A stretch of DNA of 25,766 bases, taken from assembly GCA_036275935.1 (NCBI GenBank), contig DASUCS010000055.1, positions 1-25,766 on the forward strand, in the 5' to 3' direction. The notes under the pieces were generated by a model. The model was given only the letters and a program-made list of their open reading frames with translations, was not told where the DNA came from and did not search any database. Origin of the DNA: DASUCS01 sp036275935 (GTDB lineage: Bacteria > Actinomycetota > Acidimicrobiia > Acidimicrobiales > JACDCH01). Both the position numbers and the translations under genes were made by a program. Position 1 is the stretch's first letter; every line of letters starts with the position of its first letter. Below, piece after piece: positions 8,493 to 15,502 of the stretch.

Positions 8493-8981
8493 CTACGCGT
8501 TCTCGGTCACGTGGGCGTGCACTTCGACGGTCAGCTGCTCGATCCGCTGGTTGATCTCGGTCAAGACCTCGAGCATGTCGCGCGATTGGCAGTCCGCCTC
8601 GAAGTCGTGGAGCGCGAGCTGAGACGCAATCGCGTCCGCCCGCTTGGCTGCGATCAACAAGATCGCGCCCTGCAGCGCGGCCAGGCACGACAGCACCAAG
8701 TTCAACAAGATGAAGGGATAGGGATCGAACCACACGTTTCGATTCGCGGCCATCCACACTGCAAGGAACACGAGCGCGCCGAACACGAACGGCCAGGAAC
8801 CCATGCCATTGCGCATCAAGTCGGCTGCTCGCTCACCGACGGTCAACTCGTCCCCCGAGCGCACATGAGGGACGTCCTCCCAACGTTCCGGGCGCCACCA
8901 CCGCCGCTTCCTCACCGACTTGCCTCGTCCCACTCGCTGTTCACCTCGAGCGGTCAACGTGATGGAGTCCTGTTCGGTCAT
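8493..8981 (-). CDS. DUF1003 family membrane protein (copy 2)
   Basis: A 162-residue protein with an Arg/Trp-rich N-terminus (about residues 12-35), two membrane helices (about 62-79 and 87-112) around FDPYPFILLNLVLSCLAAL, and a C-terminal tail likely to form a coiled coil. It is a paralogue of the 3257-3736 protein: the helix-2 core and the preceding GDELTVGERAADLM / GDQLTSGQKAADVM segment align well. Start ATG 8981 is decided by an excellent ribosome site (GGTGGAGG, 1-2 bases before the ATG by count of the full stretch AGGGTGGAGGC). The open frame continues upstream to 10403 but that extension is antisense to another gene. Confidence 0.87.
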   Translation of the reverse strand: MTEQDSITLTARGEQRVGRGKSVRKRRWWRPERWEDVPHVRSGDELTVGERAADLMRNGMGSWPFVFGALVFLAVWMAANRNVWFDPYPFILLNLVLSCLAALQGAILLIAAKRADAIASQLALHDFEADCQSRDMLEVLTEINQRIEQLTVEVHAHVTENA

Positions 8982-9066
8982 GCCTCCACCCTGGTCGAAA
9001 TGCACCTCGCACGAGAACGCGCCGCATGCTCGGGGGTGGCTGACCTGGCGACGCGCTGATGTGTCG

Positions 9067-9096
9067 AAAGGACAACCGACCGGGACCGGGTCCTTT
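9067..9096. promoter_or_regulatory. inverted repeat between divergent genes
   Basis: Perfect 7-bp arms AAAGGAC (9067-9073) and GTCCTTT (9090-9096) with a 16-bp spacer that contains two ACCGGG copies. It lies in the 171-bp region between DUF1003 copy 2 and the polytopic membrane protein gene. It may be an operator; no promoter hexamers could be assigned with confidence. Confidence 0.3.
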
Positions 9097-9152
9097 GTCA
9101 CAAGCTGGCGCCAATCCTTCCGTCCAGCGACATCAACGCCGATCAAGACGCG

Positions 9153-10313
9153 ATGACGTGCACCGCAGCGAACGTTGCCGAGCCTCGAGAGGCTCGGGTC
9201 GACGCTCGAAGTGTGCTTCCGTACGTGGTCGCCGGATGGCTCGGTGTGGTGTGCGCCTACGTGTATGCCGTCGTTGTGGTGCAGCCGGGCTGGCCTCTGG
9301 CGGCCGACCTGCACCGCCAGATCATCGACGGCACCGCACCATCGCCGTACCGCAGCCGCGTCCTGCTTCCGTTCCTCGCCGAGGGGCTGTCGCGGGTGAT
9401 GACACTCGAGTCCGGATACCTGTTGCTGTACTTCGCGGTGTTCCCGATCGCGTTCTGTTCGCTGTACGCGCTGCTCCGCAAATGGCATCAACCAACCCTG
9501 GCGCTCGTCGGCGTCCTGCTCGTCGGCTCGGTGATGCCGCTCGCACTGCGCGACCACTTCTACCAACCCGCAACCTGGCTCGAACTCGTCCTCATGATCG
9601 CCGCCCTGCACCTCCTGACTCGCCCGACCGTCGACCTTCGGTGGTACACCACCATCGCCGTCGTCGCCGCCCTGAACCGCGAAACCGGGATGTTGCTCGG
9701 ACTGCTGCTCCTCGTCACGACCTGGTCGAGCTCTCGCAGCCCGCGGGGCCGACTGCTCGCATGCGCCGCTGCTCCAGTGGTCGCCTACGCCACCATCCGC
9801 GTCGTGCGGGGCGGCGGACCGCCCGCCGAGCACGACCTGTTGTCCCGGAACCTGCATGACCTTCCGGTCGCCATGATCCAGATCACGCTGTTCGCGGGCG
9901 TGATCGTCTATCTGCTTCACGTTGGCTGGGCGCACGCCCCCGTCGCGTTGCGACAGGCAACGCTGATCGTGCCGCCCTATCTCGCGTTCGTCGCTGTCTT
10001 TGGGATCTGGCGAGAGACTCGCCTCCTCGTCCCCCTGCTGCCGCTCGCGTTGTGCATCGGCCTCAACGCATTGACGCAGCTCGACGATGAAGCCTGGGCG
10101 CCCAGCTCCGCGACAGTCCAAGCACCGGACATTCCACCCGATGCGGTATCCATGCCGACCACCGACCATTCCCCGTGTGCGCCAACGATGCGGCTCGGCG
10201 TGACCGATTCGGTCCCCCGCAGCCGACACGATGCGCGGAAGGGTGAGGAAAACCAGCCGGCCCAACGGGGACGACCGGCAACTGGATGGACGACCGCCGA
10301 CGTCGCCCCGTAG
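9153..10313 (+). CDS. polytopic membrane protein, unknown function
   Basis: A 386-residue protein with roughly nine to ten hydrophobic helices between residues 22 and 308. Charged motifs between helices are conspicuous: PYRSRVLLPF (65-74), NRET (175-178) and WRETR (286-290). This loop-plus-charged-motif layout recalls multi-pass glycosyltransferase-C-like or polysaccharide membrane proteins, but I do not recognise a specific family. Residues about 310-386 form a hydrophilic Pro/Arg-rich tail that looks poorly constrained. Start is ATG 9153 without a clear Shine-Dalgarno. The gene stops 15 bp before the 3' end of a tRNA gene on the opposite strand. Confidence 0.72.
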   Translation: MTCTAANVAEPREARVDARSVLPYVVAGWLGVVCAYVYAVVVVQPGWPLAADLHRQIIDGTAPSPYRSRVLLPFLAEGLSRVMTLESGYLLLYFAVFPIAFCSLYALLRKWHQPTLALVGVLLVGSVMPLALRDHFYQPATWLELVLMIAALHLLTRPTVDLRWYTTIAVVAALNRETGMLLGLLLLVTTWSSSRSPRGRLLACAAAPVVAYATIRVVRGGGPPAEHDLLSRNLHDLPVAMIQITLFAGVIVYLLHVGWAHAPVALRQATLIVPPYLAFVAVFGIWRETRLLVPLLPLALCIGLNALTQLDDEAWAPSSATVQAPDIPPDAVSMPTTDHSPCAPTMRLGVTDSVPRSRHDARKGEENQPAQRGRPATGWTTADVAP

Positions 10314-10328
10314 CCGCAAGAGAGAGAG

Positions 10329-10401
10329 CAGCCCCAACGGGATTCGAACCCGTGCCGCCACCTTGAGAGGGTGGTGTCCTAGGCCACTAGACGATGGGGC
10401 C
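10329..10401 (-). tRNA. tRNA-Glu, anticodon CTC
   Basis: A 73-nt cloverleaf read on the minus strand. Acceptor stem GGCCCCA pairs with TGGGGCT (one G-U at the end); D arm GTC...GAC; anticodon stem CCACC/GGTGG enclosing loop CTCTCAA gives anticodon CTC (codon GAG); T arm ACGGG-TTCGAAT-CCCGT. Discriminator base is G. The CCA end is not encoded, as usual in Actinobacteria. Confidence 0.97.
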
Positions 10402-10469
10402 ATCGATGCACGTCCGCACCGGGCGATAGACGATAGCGGTTCGACGGTCGAGACACGGAGCCCGTCCTG

Positions 10470-10486
10470 CCAGCGCTGAACGCTGG
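10470..10486 (-). terminator. candidate terminator hairpin after amidohydrolase A
   Basis: Stem CCAGCG / CGCTGG with a 5-nt loop, 16 bp downstream of the amidohydrolase A stop on the minus strand. No T tract. Confidence 0.35.
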
Positions 10487-10502
10487 ACCCGCACGAGCAG
10501 GT

Positions 10503-11705
10503 CTACGCGGGCAGTGGCTCGGTCGACGGGACGTGCACCTCGTCGGGGGTCGGCCCGACGCGGTCCGCGATGTCCCGCAGCGCGGCGCGATCGAGGCCGT
10601 ACACGTCGAGGGCGGTTTCACCGAGGATCAGGCGCGCTTCGTCCTCTGGCATCGCCGCGAAGCGCTCGTTGATCCAACGTCGCGTGTGCGGGTACGTCCC
10701 TTCGGGGTGCGGGAGGTCATTGCCCCACAGGAGGTTGCCGATGCCGATCTCGTGACGCCGGTCGATCTCGTCGACGCCGGGCGTCGAGGCGGCCAGGAAG
10801 ATGTTGCGATCGACGTACTCGCTCGGCTTCATCGAGAGGCCCATCTTGAAGACGTCGCCGAACTTGCGGGTGTTGTGCGCGCCCACCCATTTCTCGTCCA
10901 TGCGTTGCACCAGATCGGGCACCCACCATGCTCCGTTCTCCGCGATCGAGTACTTGAGCGACGGGTGACGCTCGAAGACGCCTGACAGCAGGAGCACCCA
11001 CAGGGGCCGCGCCGCCCACCACCACGCCTCGGTGGCGTAGATCGAAACGAAGCCGGGTCCGAGGGCGTAGTCCGCGGGACCGGCACCAGAGTGCGTGTGC
11101 ACCACGAGGTTCGCCGCGGCGCATGCCGCCCACACGGGGTCGTACAGGGGCTCGTGGTAGGCGGGTTCGTCGAACCAGCGCGTCGGGATCATGATCCCTC
11201 TGAGCCCGAGCGCCGCAACGGCCTCTATCTCCTTCACTGACTCGTCGACGCCCGCGGTGATGGGCACGACTGCGACACCGATGCGTCGTTGTGGCGATTC
11301 CTTCACGAAGTCGGCCAGCCAGCGGTTGTGTGCGCGCGCGCCGGCGAAGACCTGCGCGGGGTCCGTCACGCCCGCGCCCGAGGCGAGACCCGAACCGAAG
11401 GGCGAGCTCGCCGTGCGCCCGGTGCCGAGGACGTCGGCGTCGGGGAACAGGACCTCTGCGGCAACCCCCTCCGTGTCGAGCACCTTGGTGCGCACGTCAC
11501 TGTCGTACGCGGCGAGCAACTCGTGGTCTCCGGTCTCTTCGTCCCACTCCTCGACGAACGCCGTGTTGGTCATGCGCCCGGCCGCGAGCGCCTCTTGATG
11601 CGCATCGAACGCGTCGCGGTACACCGGGTCGAGGTAGTCGCGGTAGATCTGCGCCGGAGGACCGGCATGCCCGTCGGACGAGACCACGAGGTAGTTGGAC
11701 GGCAT
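10503..11705 (-). CDS. Amidohydro_2 family metal-dependent hydrolase/decarboxylase (A)
   Basis: A 400-residue cytosolic TIM-barrel enzyme of the Amidohydro_2 (ACMSD-like) family. N-terminal metal motif region VVSSDGH (Asp11, His13), then HTH (203-205) in LVVHTHSG, AENGAWW (256-262), and the C-terminal metal Asp in GNDLPHPEGTYP (Asp330). Family members decarboxylate or hydrolyse aromatic and ring-cleavage acids through a divalent metal; the substrate here is unknown. Start ATG 11705 is chosen because GGGGGGAA lies at proper spacing; an upstream ATG at 11756 would add 17 residues. It is divergent from the TetR gene, which may control it. Confidence 0.88.
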   Translation of the reverse strand: MPSNYLVVSSDGHAGPPAQIYRDYLDPVYRDAFDAHQEALAAGRMTNTAFVEEWDEETGDHELLAAYDSDVRTKVLDTEGVAAEVLFPDADVLGTGRTASSPFGSGLASGAGVTDPAQVFAGARAHNRWLADFVKESPQRRIGVAVVPITAGVDESVKEIEAVAALGLRGIMIPTRWFDEPAYHEPLYDPVWAACAAANLVVHTHSGAGPADYALGPGFVSIYATEAWWWAARPLWVLLLSGVFERHPSLKYSIAENGAWWVPDLVQRMDEKWVGAHNTRKFGDVFKMGLSMKPSEYVDRNIFLAASTPGVDEIDRRHEIGIGNLLWGNDLPHPEGTYPHTRRWINERFAAMPEDEARLILGETALDVYGLDRAALRDIADRVGPTPDEVHVPSTEPLPA

Positions 11706-11749
11706 CGACGGTTCCCCCCGGGAGACTTCTTGAAGGTCGTTCGAAAACT

Positions 11750-11776
11750 GTTGCACGGCCGGTTTCGGCCGTCAAC
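11750..11776. promoter_or_regulatory. long imperfect dyad upstream of amidohydrolase A
   Basis: GTTG-c-ACGGCCG / CGGCCGT-CAAC: eleven paired bases per arm with one unpaired base and a short centre. It lies 45-71 bp upstream of the amidohydrolase A start in the divergent region with TetR. It could be an operator or an RNA hairpin in the 5' leader. Confidence 0.35.
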
Positions 11777-11805
11777 CGCGACGATGGGTCTCGGTTCTTG
11801 ACGGT

Positions 11806-11819
11806 TGAATCGTCGTTCA
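11806..11819. promoter_or_regulatory. shared dyad TGAA-N6-TTCA (copy 1), candidate TetR operator
   Basis: TGAATCGTCGTTCA lies 29 bp upstream of the TetR start, directly after a TTGACG hexamer (11798-11803). The same TGAA-N6-TTCA layout occurs at 15471-15484 in the other amidohydrolase promoter. TetR regulators commonly bind such dyads in their own divergent promoter. Confidence 0.4.
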
Positions 11820-11848
11820 GCCCGATGGAACCCGGTATCGTCCGGGAC

Positions 11849-12502
11849 ATGCCGAAGGCGTCGCAGGCCGCTACGACTCGTCGCGAGGAACGACGGCTTC
11901 GCCAGCAGGACATCAGCCGGGGCCAGCTGCTCGACGCCGCCGAGGAGGTCTTCGGACGCAAGGGCTTCCATGAGGCGACGCTCAAGGAGGTCGCGGAGCT
12001 CGCGGAGTTCGCGGTCGGGTCCGTGTACTCGTTCTTCGAGAACAAGGACGACCTCTTCCGCCAGATCTTCGTGCGCCGGGGCGAGCAGTTCATCCCGGAG
12101 CTGCACGCCATCCTCGACAACGGTGACACGAGTCCCGCTGAACAATTGCACGCGCTGGTGGACTTCGAGATCGGCTTCTTCCGCTCCCACCCACACTTCG
12201 GGCGTCTGTACCTGCGGTACTCGAGCGCGACGTCGCTGTCGAGCGACCGCGAGATCGACGCGGTGATGAAGGAGCGCTACGAGGATGCGATGCAGCTGCA
12301 GGCGTCACTGTTCCGCCGGGGACAGCGCGCCGGTGTGCTGCGCAAGGGCGATCCCGACGTGCTGGCCCGCCTCTTCAGCGGACTGATCGCCGCGTACCAG
12401 GCACTCGATCCGGCCGTGGTGTCCGACGAGCCGAACCCCAAGGAACGGCTGCCGCTGCGGGAGCTGCACGACATCGTCGATCGCACGTTCGCGGCCGGCT
12501 GA
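11849..12502 (+). CDS. TetR/AcrR family transcriptional regulator
   Basis: A 217-residue DNA-binding protein. The N-terminal helix-turn-helix (about residues 23-72) has the TetR pattern: LLDAAEEVFGRKGF, ATLKEVAELAEFAVGSVY and SFFENKDDLF. A basic stretch precedes it (TTRREERRLRQQ). The C-terminal ligand/dimer domain is all-helical (about 85-217). Start ATG 11849 was preferred over ATG 11825, eight codons upstream; CCGGGA precedes it weakly. It is divergent from amidohydrolase A and lies 17 bp before an acyl-CoA ligase gene, so an acyl-CoA or the pathway acid is a plausible effector. Confidence 0.93.
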   Translation: MPKASQAATTRREERRLRQQDISRGQLLDAAEEVFGRKGFHEATLKEVAELAEFAVGSVYSFFENKDDLFRQIFVRRGEQFIPELHAILDNGDTSPAEQLHALVDFEIGFFRSHPHFGRLYLRYSSATSLSSDREIDAVMKERYEDAMQLQASLFRRGQRAGVLRKGDPDVLARLFSGLIAAYQALDPAVVSDEPNPKERLPLRELHDIVDRTFAAG

Positions 12503-12519
12503 GCAGGGCCGCACTGCCG

Positions 12520-14124
12520 ATGGGCGACCGCACCTGGATCGACGACGGCGACGAACGCACGGTCATCGACCTTCTCCGCGCCCGGCTCGAGACCGACCCG
12601 GGCGGCGAGTACCTGGACGTCGTCGGCACGAAGCTGTCCGCCGCGGACGTCGCCGACTACGGAGGTCGAATCGCCGCCGTTCTGTCGGACCTCGGCGTGC
12701 GGCCGGGCGATCGCGTGGCCACGCTGGTCGAGAACTCTCCGGAGGCGGTGCTCGCGTGGTGGGGCATCCTGCTGGCTGGTGCCGTGGCGGTGCCGATCAA
12801 CACCGCGTACAAGGGTGACTACCTCCGCCACCAACTCGCCGATTCGGGCGCGCGTGTGCTGCTCGTCGAGCCATCACTGCGCGACCGAGCTGATCGCGTC
12901 GAAAGAGAGATCTCGTCCCTGGCGCACGTCGTGGCGCTCGGTGACGACGACTGGCAAATGCGGCTCGCGGCGACGACGCCGGCGACGTTCGCGACCGTGC
13001 GACCGTCGGACCTCGGAACGTTCATCTACACCGGCGGTACCACGGGGCCCTCGAAAGGCTGCATGCTCAGCCACCGGTACCACGAGGTGCTGTCGCGTCA
13101 GATCGGCATCTGCTGGCGCCGCACCGCCGACGACGTCGTGTGGACCCCGCTGCCGATGTTCCACTTCAACGCGATCGTCACCGCCGTGCTCGGTCCGCTG
13201 ATCTACGGCGGGCGCGCGGCGATCGAGCACCGCTTCTCTGTGTCGCGGTTCTGGCCGGAGATGAACCGCACGGGCGCGACGATCACGTCGACCTTGGGCA
13301 CCATGGCGTATCTGCTCGCGCACGACGTCGACAACGACGCGATGCCGCGCTCGGGCACACCGTACGCCAACACCTCGCTGCGTCTCATCGGCGCCGCGCC
13401 ACTTCCGGTCGAGGTCGATTCGATTCTGCGGGCACGCTTCGGCATCGACACGTTCAGCGGCGCGTACGGCGTCACCGAGGCGTCGCTGGTGTCGTGGCAG
13501 CCGCCCGGCATCGAGAACAAACCGAACGCCGCCGGCGTGATCAACGACGAGTACTTCGATGTCCGCATCTTCGACGACGACGATCACGAGCTGCCGCGAG
13601 GCACGGACGGAGAGATCGTGCTTCGTCCCAAGCGCCCGCACACGATGTTCGAGGGTTACTGGGGCCGACCGGATGCCACCGTCGAGACGAGTCGAAACTG
13701 GTGGTACCACACCGGTGACATCGGGAGGGTGGACGACGACGGTTACCTGTTCTTCGTCGACCGCAAGGCCGACTACCTGCGACGGCGAGGCGAGAACATC
13801 TCGAGCTTCGAAGTCGAGCGCGTCCTCATGTCGCACGGCGCGCTCGCGGATGTCGCCGTGCACGCGGTACCGAGCGAGATGACCGAGGACGACTTGAAGG
13901 TCACCGCGACGGTCAAGGAAGGTGCGTCGATCACCGAGGAAGCTCTGTTCCGTTGGTGCATCGACGAGCTGCCGTACTTCGCCCTCCCCCGCTACATCGA
14001 GTTCCGTAGCGAGCTCCCGCGCTCCCCTGTCGGCCGAGTGCTGAAGCGCGAGCTGCGCGACGAAGGCGTCACCGCGACGACATGGGACGTCGAGTCGTCC
14101 GGCATCACCTACGAACGACGCTGA
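12520..14124 (+). CDS. AMP-forming acyl-CoA ligase (full length)
   Basis: A 534-residue member of the ANL superfamily; it would activate a carboxylic acid to its CoA thioester through an acyl-adenylate. Motifs: A3 loop YTGGTTGPSKG (170-180), PLPMFH (210-215), A5 YGVTE (316-320), A7 YHTGD (396-400), hinge RRGENIS (422-428) and catalytic Lys509 in VGRVLKREL. Overall pattern is nearest to CaiC/FadD-like ligases of medium-size acids; the substrate is not readable. Start ATG 12520, 17 bp after TetR stop, with a weak ribosome site. Probably co-transcribed with the TetR gene. Confidence 0.92.
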   Translation: MGDRTWIDDGDERTVIDLLRARLETDPGGEYLDVVGTKLSAADVADYGGRIAAVLSDLGVRPGDRVATLVENSPEAVLAWWGILLAGAVAVPINTAYKGDYLRHQLADSGARVLLVEPSLRDRADRVEREISSLAHVVALGDDDWQMRLAATTPATFATVRPSDLGTFIYTGGTTGPSKGCMLSHRYHEVLSRQIGICWRRTADDVVWTPLPMFHFNAIVTAVLGPLIYGGRAAIEHRFSVSRFWPEMNRTGATITSTLGTMAYLLAHDVDNDAMPRSGTPYANTSLRLIGAAPLPVEVDSILRARFGIDTFSGAYGVTEASLVSWQPPGIENKPNAAGVINDEYFDVRIFDDDDHELPRGTDGEIVLRPKRPHTMFEGYWGRPDATVETSRNWWYHTGDIGRVDDDGYLFFVDRKADYLRRRGENISSFEVERVLMSHGALADVAVHAVPSEMTEDDLKVTATVKEGASITEEALFRWCIDELPYFALPRYIEFRSELPRSPVGRVLKRELRDEGVTATTWDVESSGITYERR

Positions 14125-14135
14125 GGTCCAGCGTC
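14117..14135. terminator. candidate bidirectional terminator hairpin
   Basis: GACGCT / AGCGTC stem (6 bp, 7-nt loop) spans the stops of the converging acyl-CoA ligase and amidohydrolase B genes, which are 9 bp apart. Confidence 0.35.
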
Positions 14136-15432
14136 AGGCGGTGGCCTTGGGGGCCAGCTTGCCGATCTCGATGCCCTTGCCCGTGCGCTCGAACCGGCCG
14201 TGGTCGAAGGAACGGATGCTCACGTCATGATCGCCGGCTTTCGCCCGCAACGCACCGACGGTCGCCTCCTCCTTCGGCACGTGCGCGAAGGGGTCGTACG
14301 AATACCAGCGCAGAGCGTTCTGGTACGTGATCTTGTCGAGGTCGGATTGCGGGACGTCGTACTGCTCCGCCACCTTCGCCAGCTCCTCGGGCGCCTCGGG
14401 CCACGACGAGTCGCTGTGCGGGTAGTCGCATTCCCAACACACGTTGTCGATGCCGATCTCGTTGCGCATTCGCAAACCGATCGGATCGGCGATGAAGCAC
14501 GTGAGGAAGTGCTCACGGAACACGTCGCTCGGTTTGCGCGAACCGAAGTCCTGCCCCGTCCAGAGATGATGCATGTCGTACGTGCGATCGAGCCGGTCGA
14601 TGAAGTACGGGATCCAACCGGTTCCGCCCTCCGACAACGCGATGCGGATGTCAGGGAACTCCTTGAGCACGCGACTCCACAACAGATCCGCCGCCGCAGA
14701 GCAGATGTTCATCGGTTGCAAGGTGATCATCACATCGACCGGCGCGTCCGGCGCCGTCACTGCGAGCTGGCCCGACGAGCCGAGATGAATCGACAGCACG
14801 GTGCCGGTGTCGCACAGCGCTCGCCACAGCGGATCCCAATGGTCGCTGTGGAACGAGGGATACCCGAGCGTGTGCGGGTTCTCGGTGAACGTGAGGCTGT
14901 GGACGCCCTTGCCGGCGAGCCGCCGCACCTCGGCGGCGCACAGCTCGGCATCCCACAGCACCGGCAAGCCCATCGGAATGAAGCGGCCGGGGTGCGAGCC
15001 GCACCACACATCGACATGCCAGTCGTTGTACGCCTGCAAGACGGCGAGCGCGAGCTCCTTCTCCGGGGTTGCCGCGAACAAGCGACCCGAGAAACCCGGA
15101 AACGACGGGAAGCACATCGAACCGAGCACACCGCCGGCATCCATGTCCTTGATCCGCTCGTCCACGTCGAAGCACCCGGGACGCATCTCGTCGAACGCGG
15201 TCGGCTCGATGCCGTACTCCTCCTTCGGCCGACCGGCGACGGCGTTCAGGCCGACGTTCGGGATCACTGCGCCCTCGAACGTCCACACGTCCGAACCATC
15301 CTTCTGCCGCACGACGCGCGGGGCACGATCACGCCACTTCGTGGGGATGGTCGCCTCGAACATCTCGGGCGGCTCGACGAGGTGGTCGTCGACGCTCACC
15401 ATGATCAGCGCGTCCGTGTCGATCGTCGTCAC
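14134..15432 (-). CDS. Amidohydro_2 family metal-dependent hydrolase/decarboxylase (B)
   Basis: A 432-residue TIM-barrel enzyme of the same broad family as amidohydrolase A but of a different subgroup. Motifs: VDDHLVEPPEMF (Asp16, His17, Glu20), SIHLGSSG (His216), ALSEGGTGW (Glu268) and the C-terminal WECDYPHSDSSWP (Asp336, His339), the last typical of actinobacterial Amidohydro_2 proteins clustered with CoA-pathway genes. Start GTG 15432 is fixed by GGGGAGGAG seven bases upstream. It is divergent from the nine-gene operon with 70 bp between starts. Reaction likely decarboxylation or hydrolytic ring/C-C cleavage of a pathway acid; substrate unknown. Confidence 0.9.
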   Translation of the reverse strand: MTTIDTDALIMVSVDDHLVEPPEMFEATIPTKWRDRAPRVVRQKDGSDVWTFEGAVIPNVGLNAVAGRPKEEYGIEPTAFDEMRPGCFDVDERIKDMDAGGVLGSMCFPSFPGFSGRLFAATPEKELALAVLQAYNDWHVDVWCGSHPGRFIPMGLPVLWDAELCAAEVRRLAGKGVHSLTFTENPHTLGYPSFHSDHWDPLWRALCDTGTVLSIHLGSSGQLAVTAPDAPVDVMITLQPMNICSAAADLLWSRVLKEFPDIRIALSEGGTGWIPYFIDRLDRTYDMHHLWTGQDFGSRKPSDVFREHFLTCFIADPIGLRMRNEIGIDNVCWECDYPHSDSSWPEAPEELAKVAEQYDVPQSDLDKITYQNALRWYSYDPFAHVPKEEATVGALRAKAGDHDVSIRSFDHGRFERTGKGIEIGKLAPKATA

Positions 15433-15456
15433 GGCTTCTCCTCCCCTGCCGAATCT

Positions 15457-15485
15457 CGGATACTCTAGTCTGAACTGCGGTTCAA
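15457..15485 (-). promoter_or_regulatory. candidate promoter of amidohydrolase B
   Basis: On the minus strand, TTGAAC (15485-15480), a 17-bp spacer and TATCCG (15462-15457). This would give a short leader carrying the strong ribosome site. The shared dyad 15471-15484 overlaps the -35 and spacer, consistent with repression. Confidence 0.35.
15471..15484. promoter_or_regulatory. shared dyad TGAA-N6-TTCA (copy 2), candidate operator
   Basis: TGAACTGCGGTTCA, symmetric at all but one base pair, in the 70-bp region between amidohydrolase B and the nine-gene operon. The same TGAA-N6-TTCA layout is found next to the TetR gene. It differs from the mycobacterial KstR site (AAC-N2-GTT) by its longer centre. 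Confidence 0.45.
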
Positions 15486-15502
15486 ACGAGCTCGGGGGGA
15501 GC

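Noticed and set aside
10259..10270. Short copy of the tRNA-Glu 3' end (CCCAACGGGG) near the tRNA, possible attachment site
   Set aside because: Only about nine bases agree and there is no integrase or island boundary nearby.
10318..10329. GA dinucleotide run beside the tRNA 3' end
   Set aside because: Too short to be a meaningful repeat; read on the tRNA strand it is just a pyrimidine tract.
8982..10403. Upstream extension of the DUF1003 copy 2 reading frame, encoding 474 more residues
   Set aside because: It is antisense to a membrane-protein gene with a clear hydrophobic pattern and covers the tRNA; the ATG at 8981 has an excellent ribosome site.
15471..15484. KstR (cholesterol regulator) operator
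   Set aside because: KstR sites have AAC-N2-GTT; here the centre is four bases, so only a generic dyad is claimed.
14801..15502. Long in-frame extension before the binding-protein gene
   Set aside because: It is antisense to amidohydrolase B, whose motifs and start are clear, and it shows no domain of its own; ATG 15503 has a strong ribosome site.
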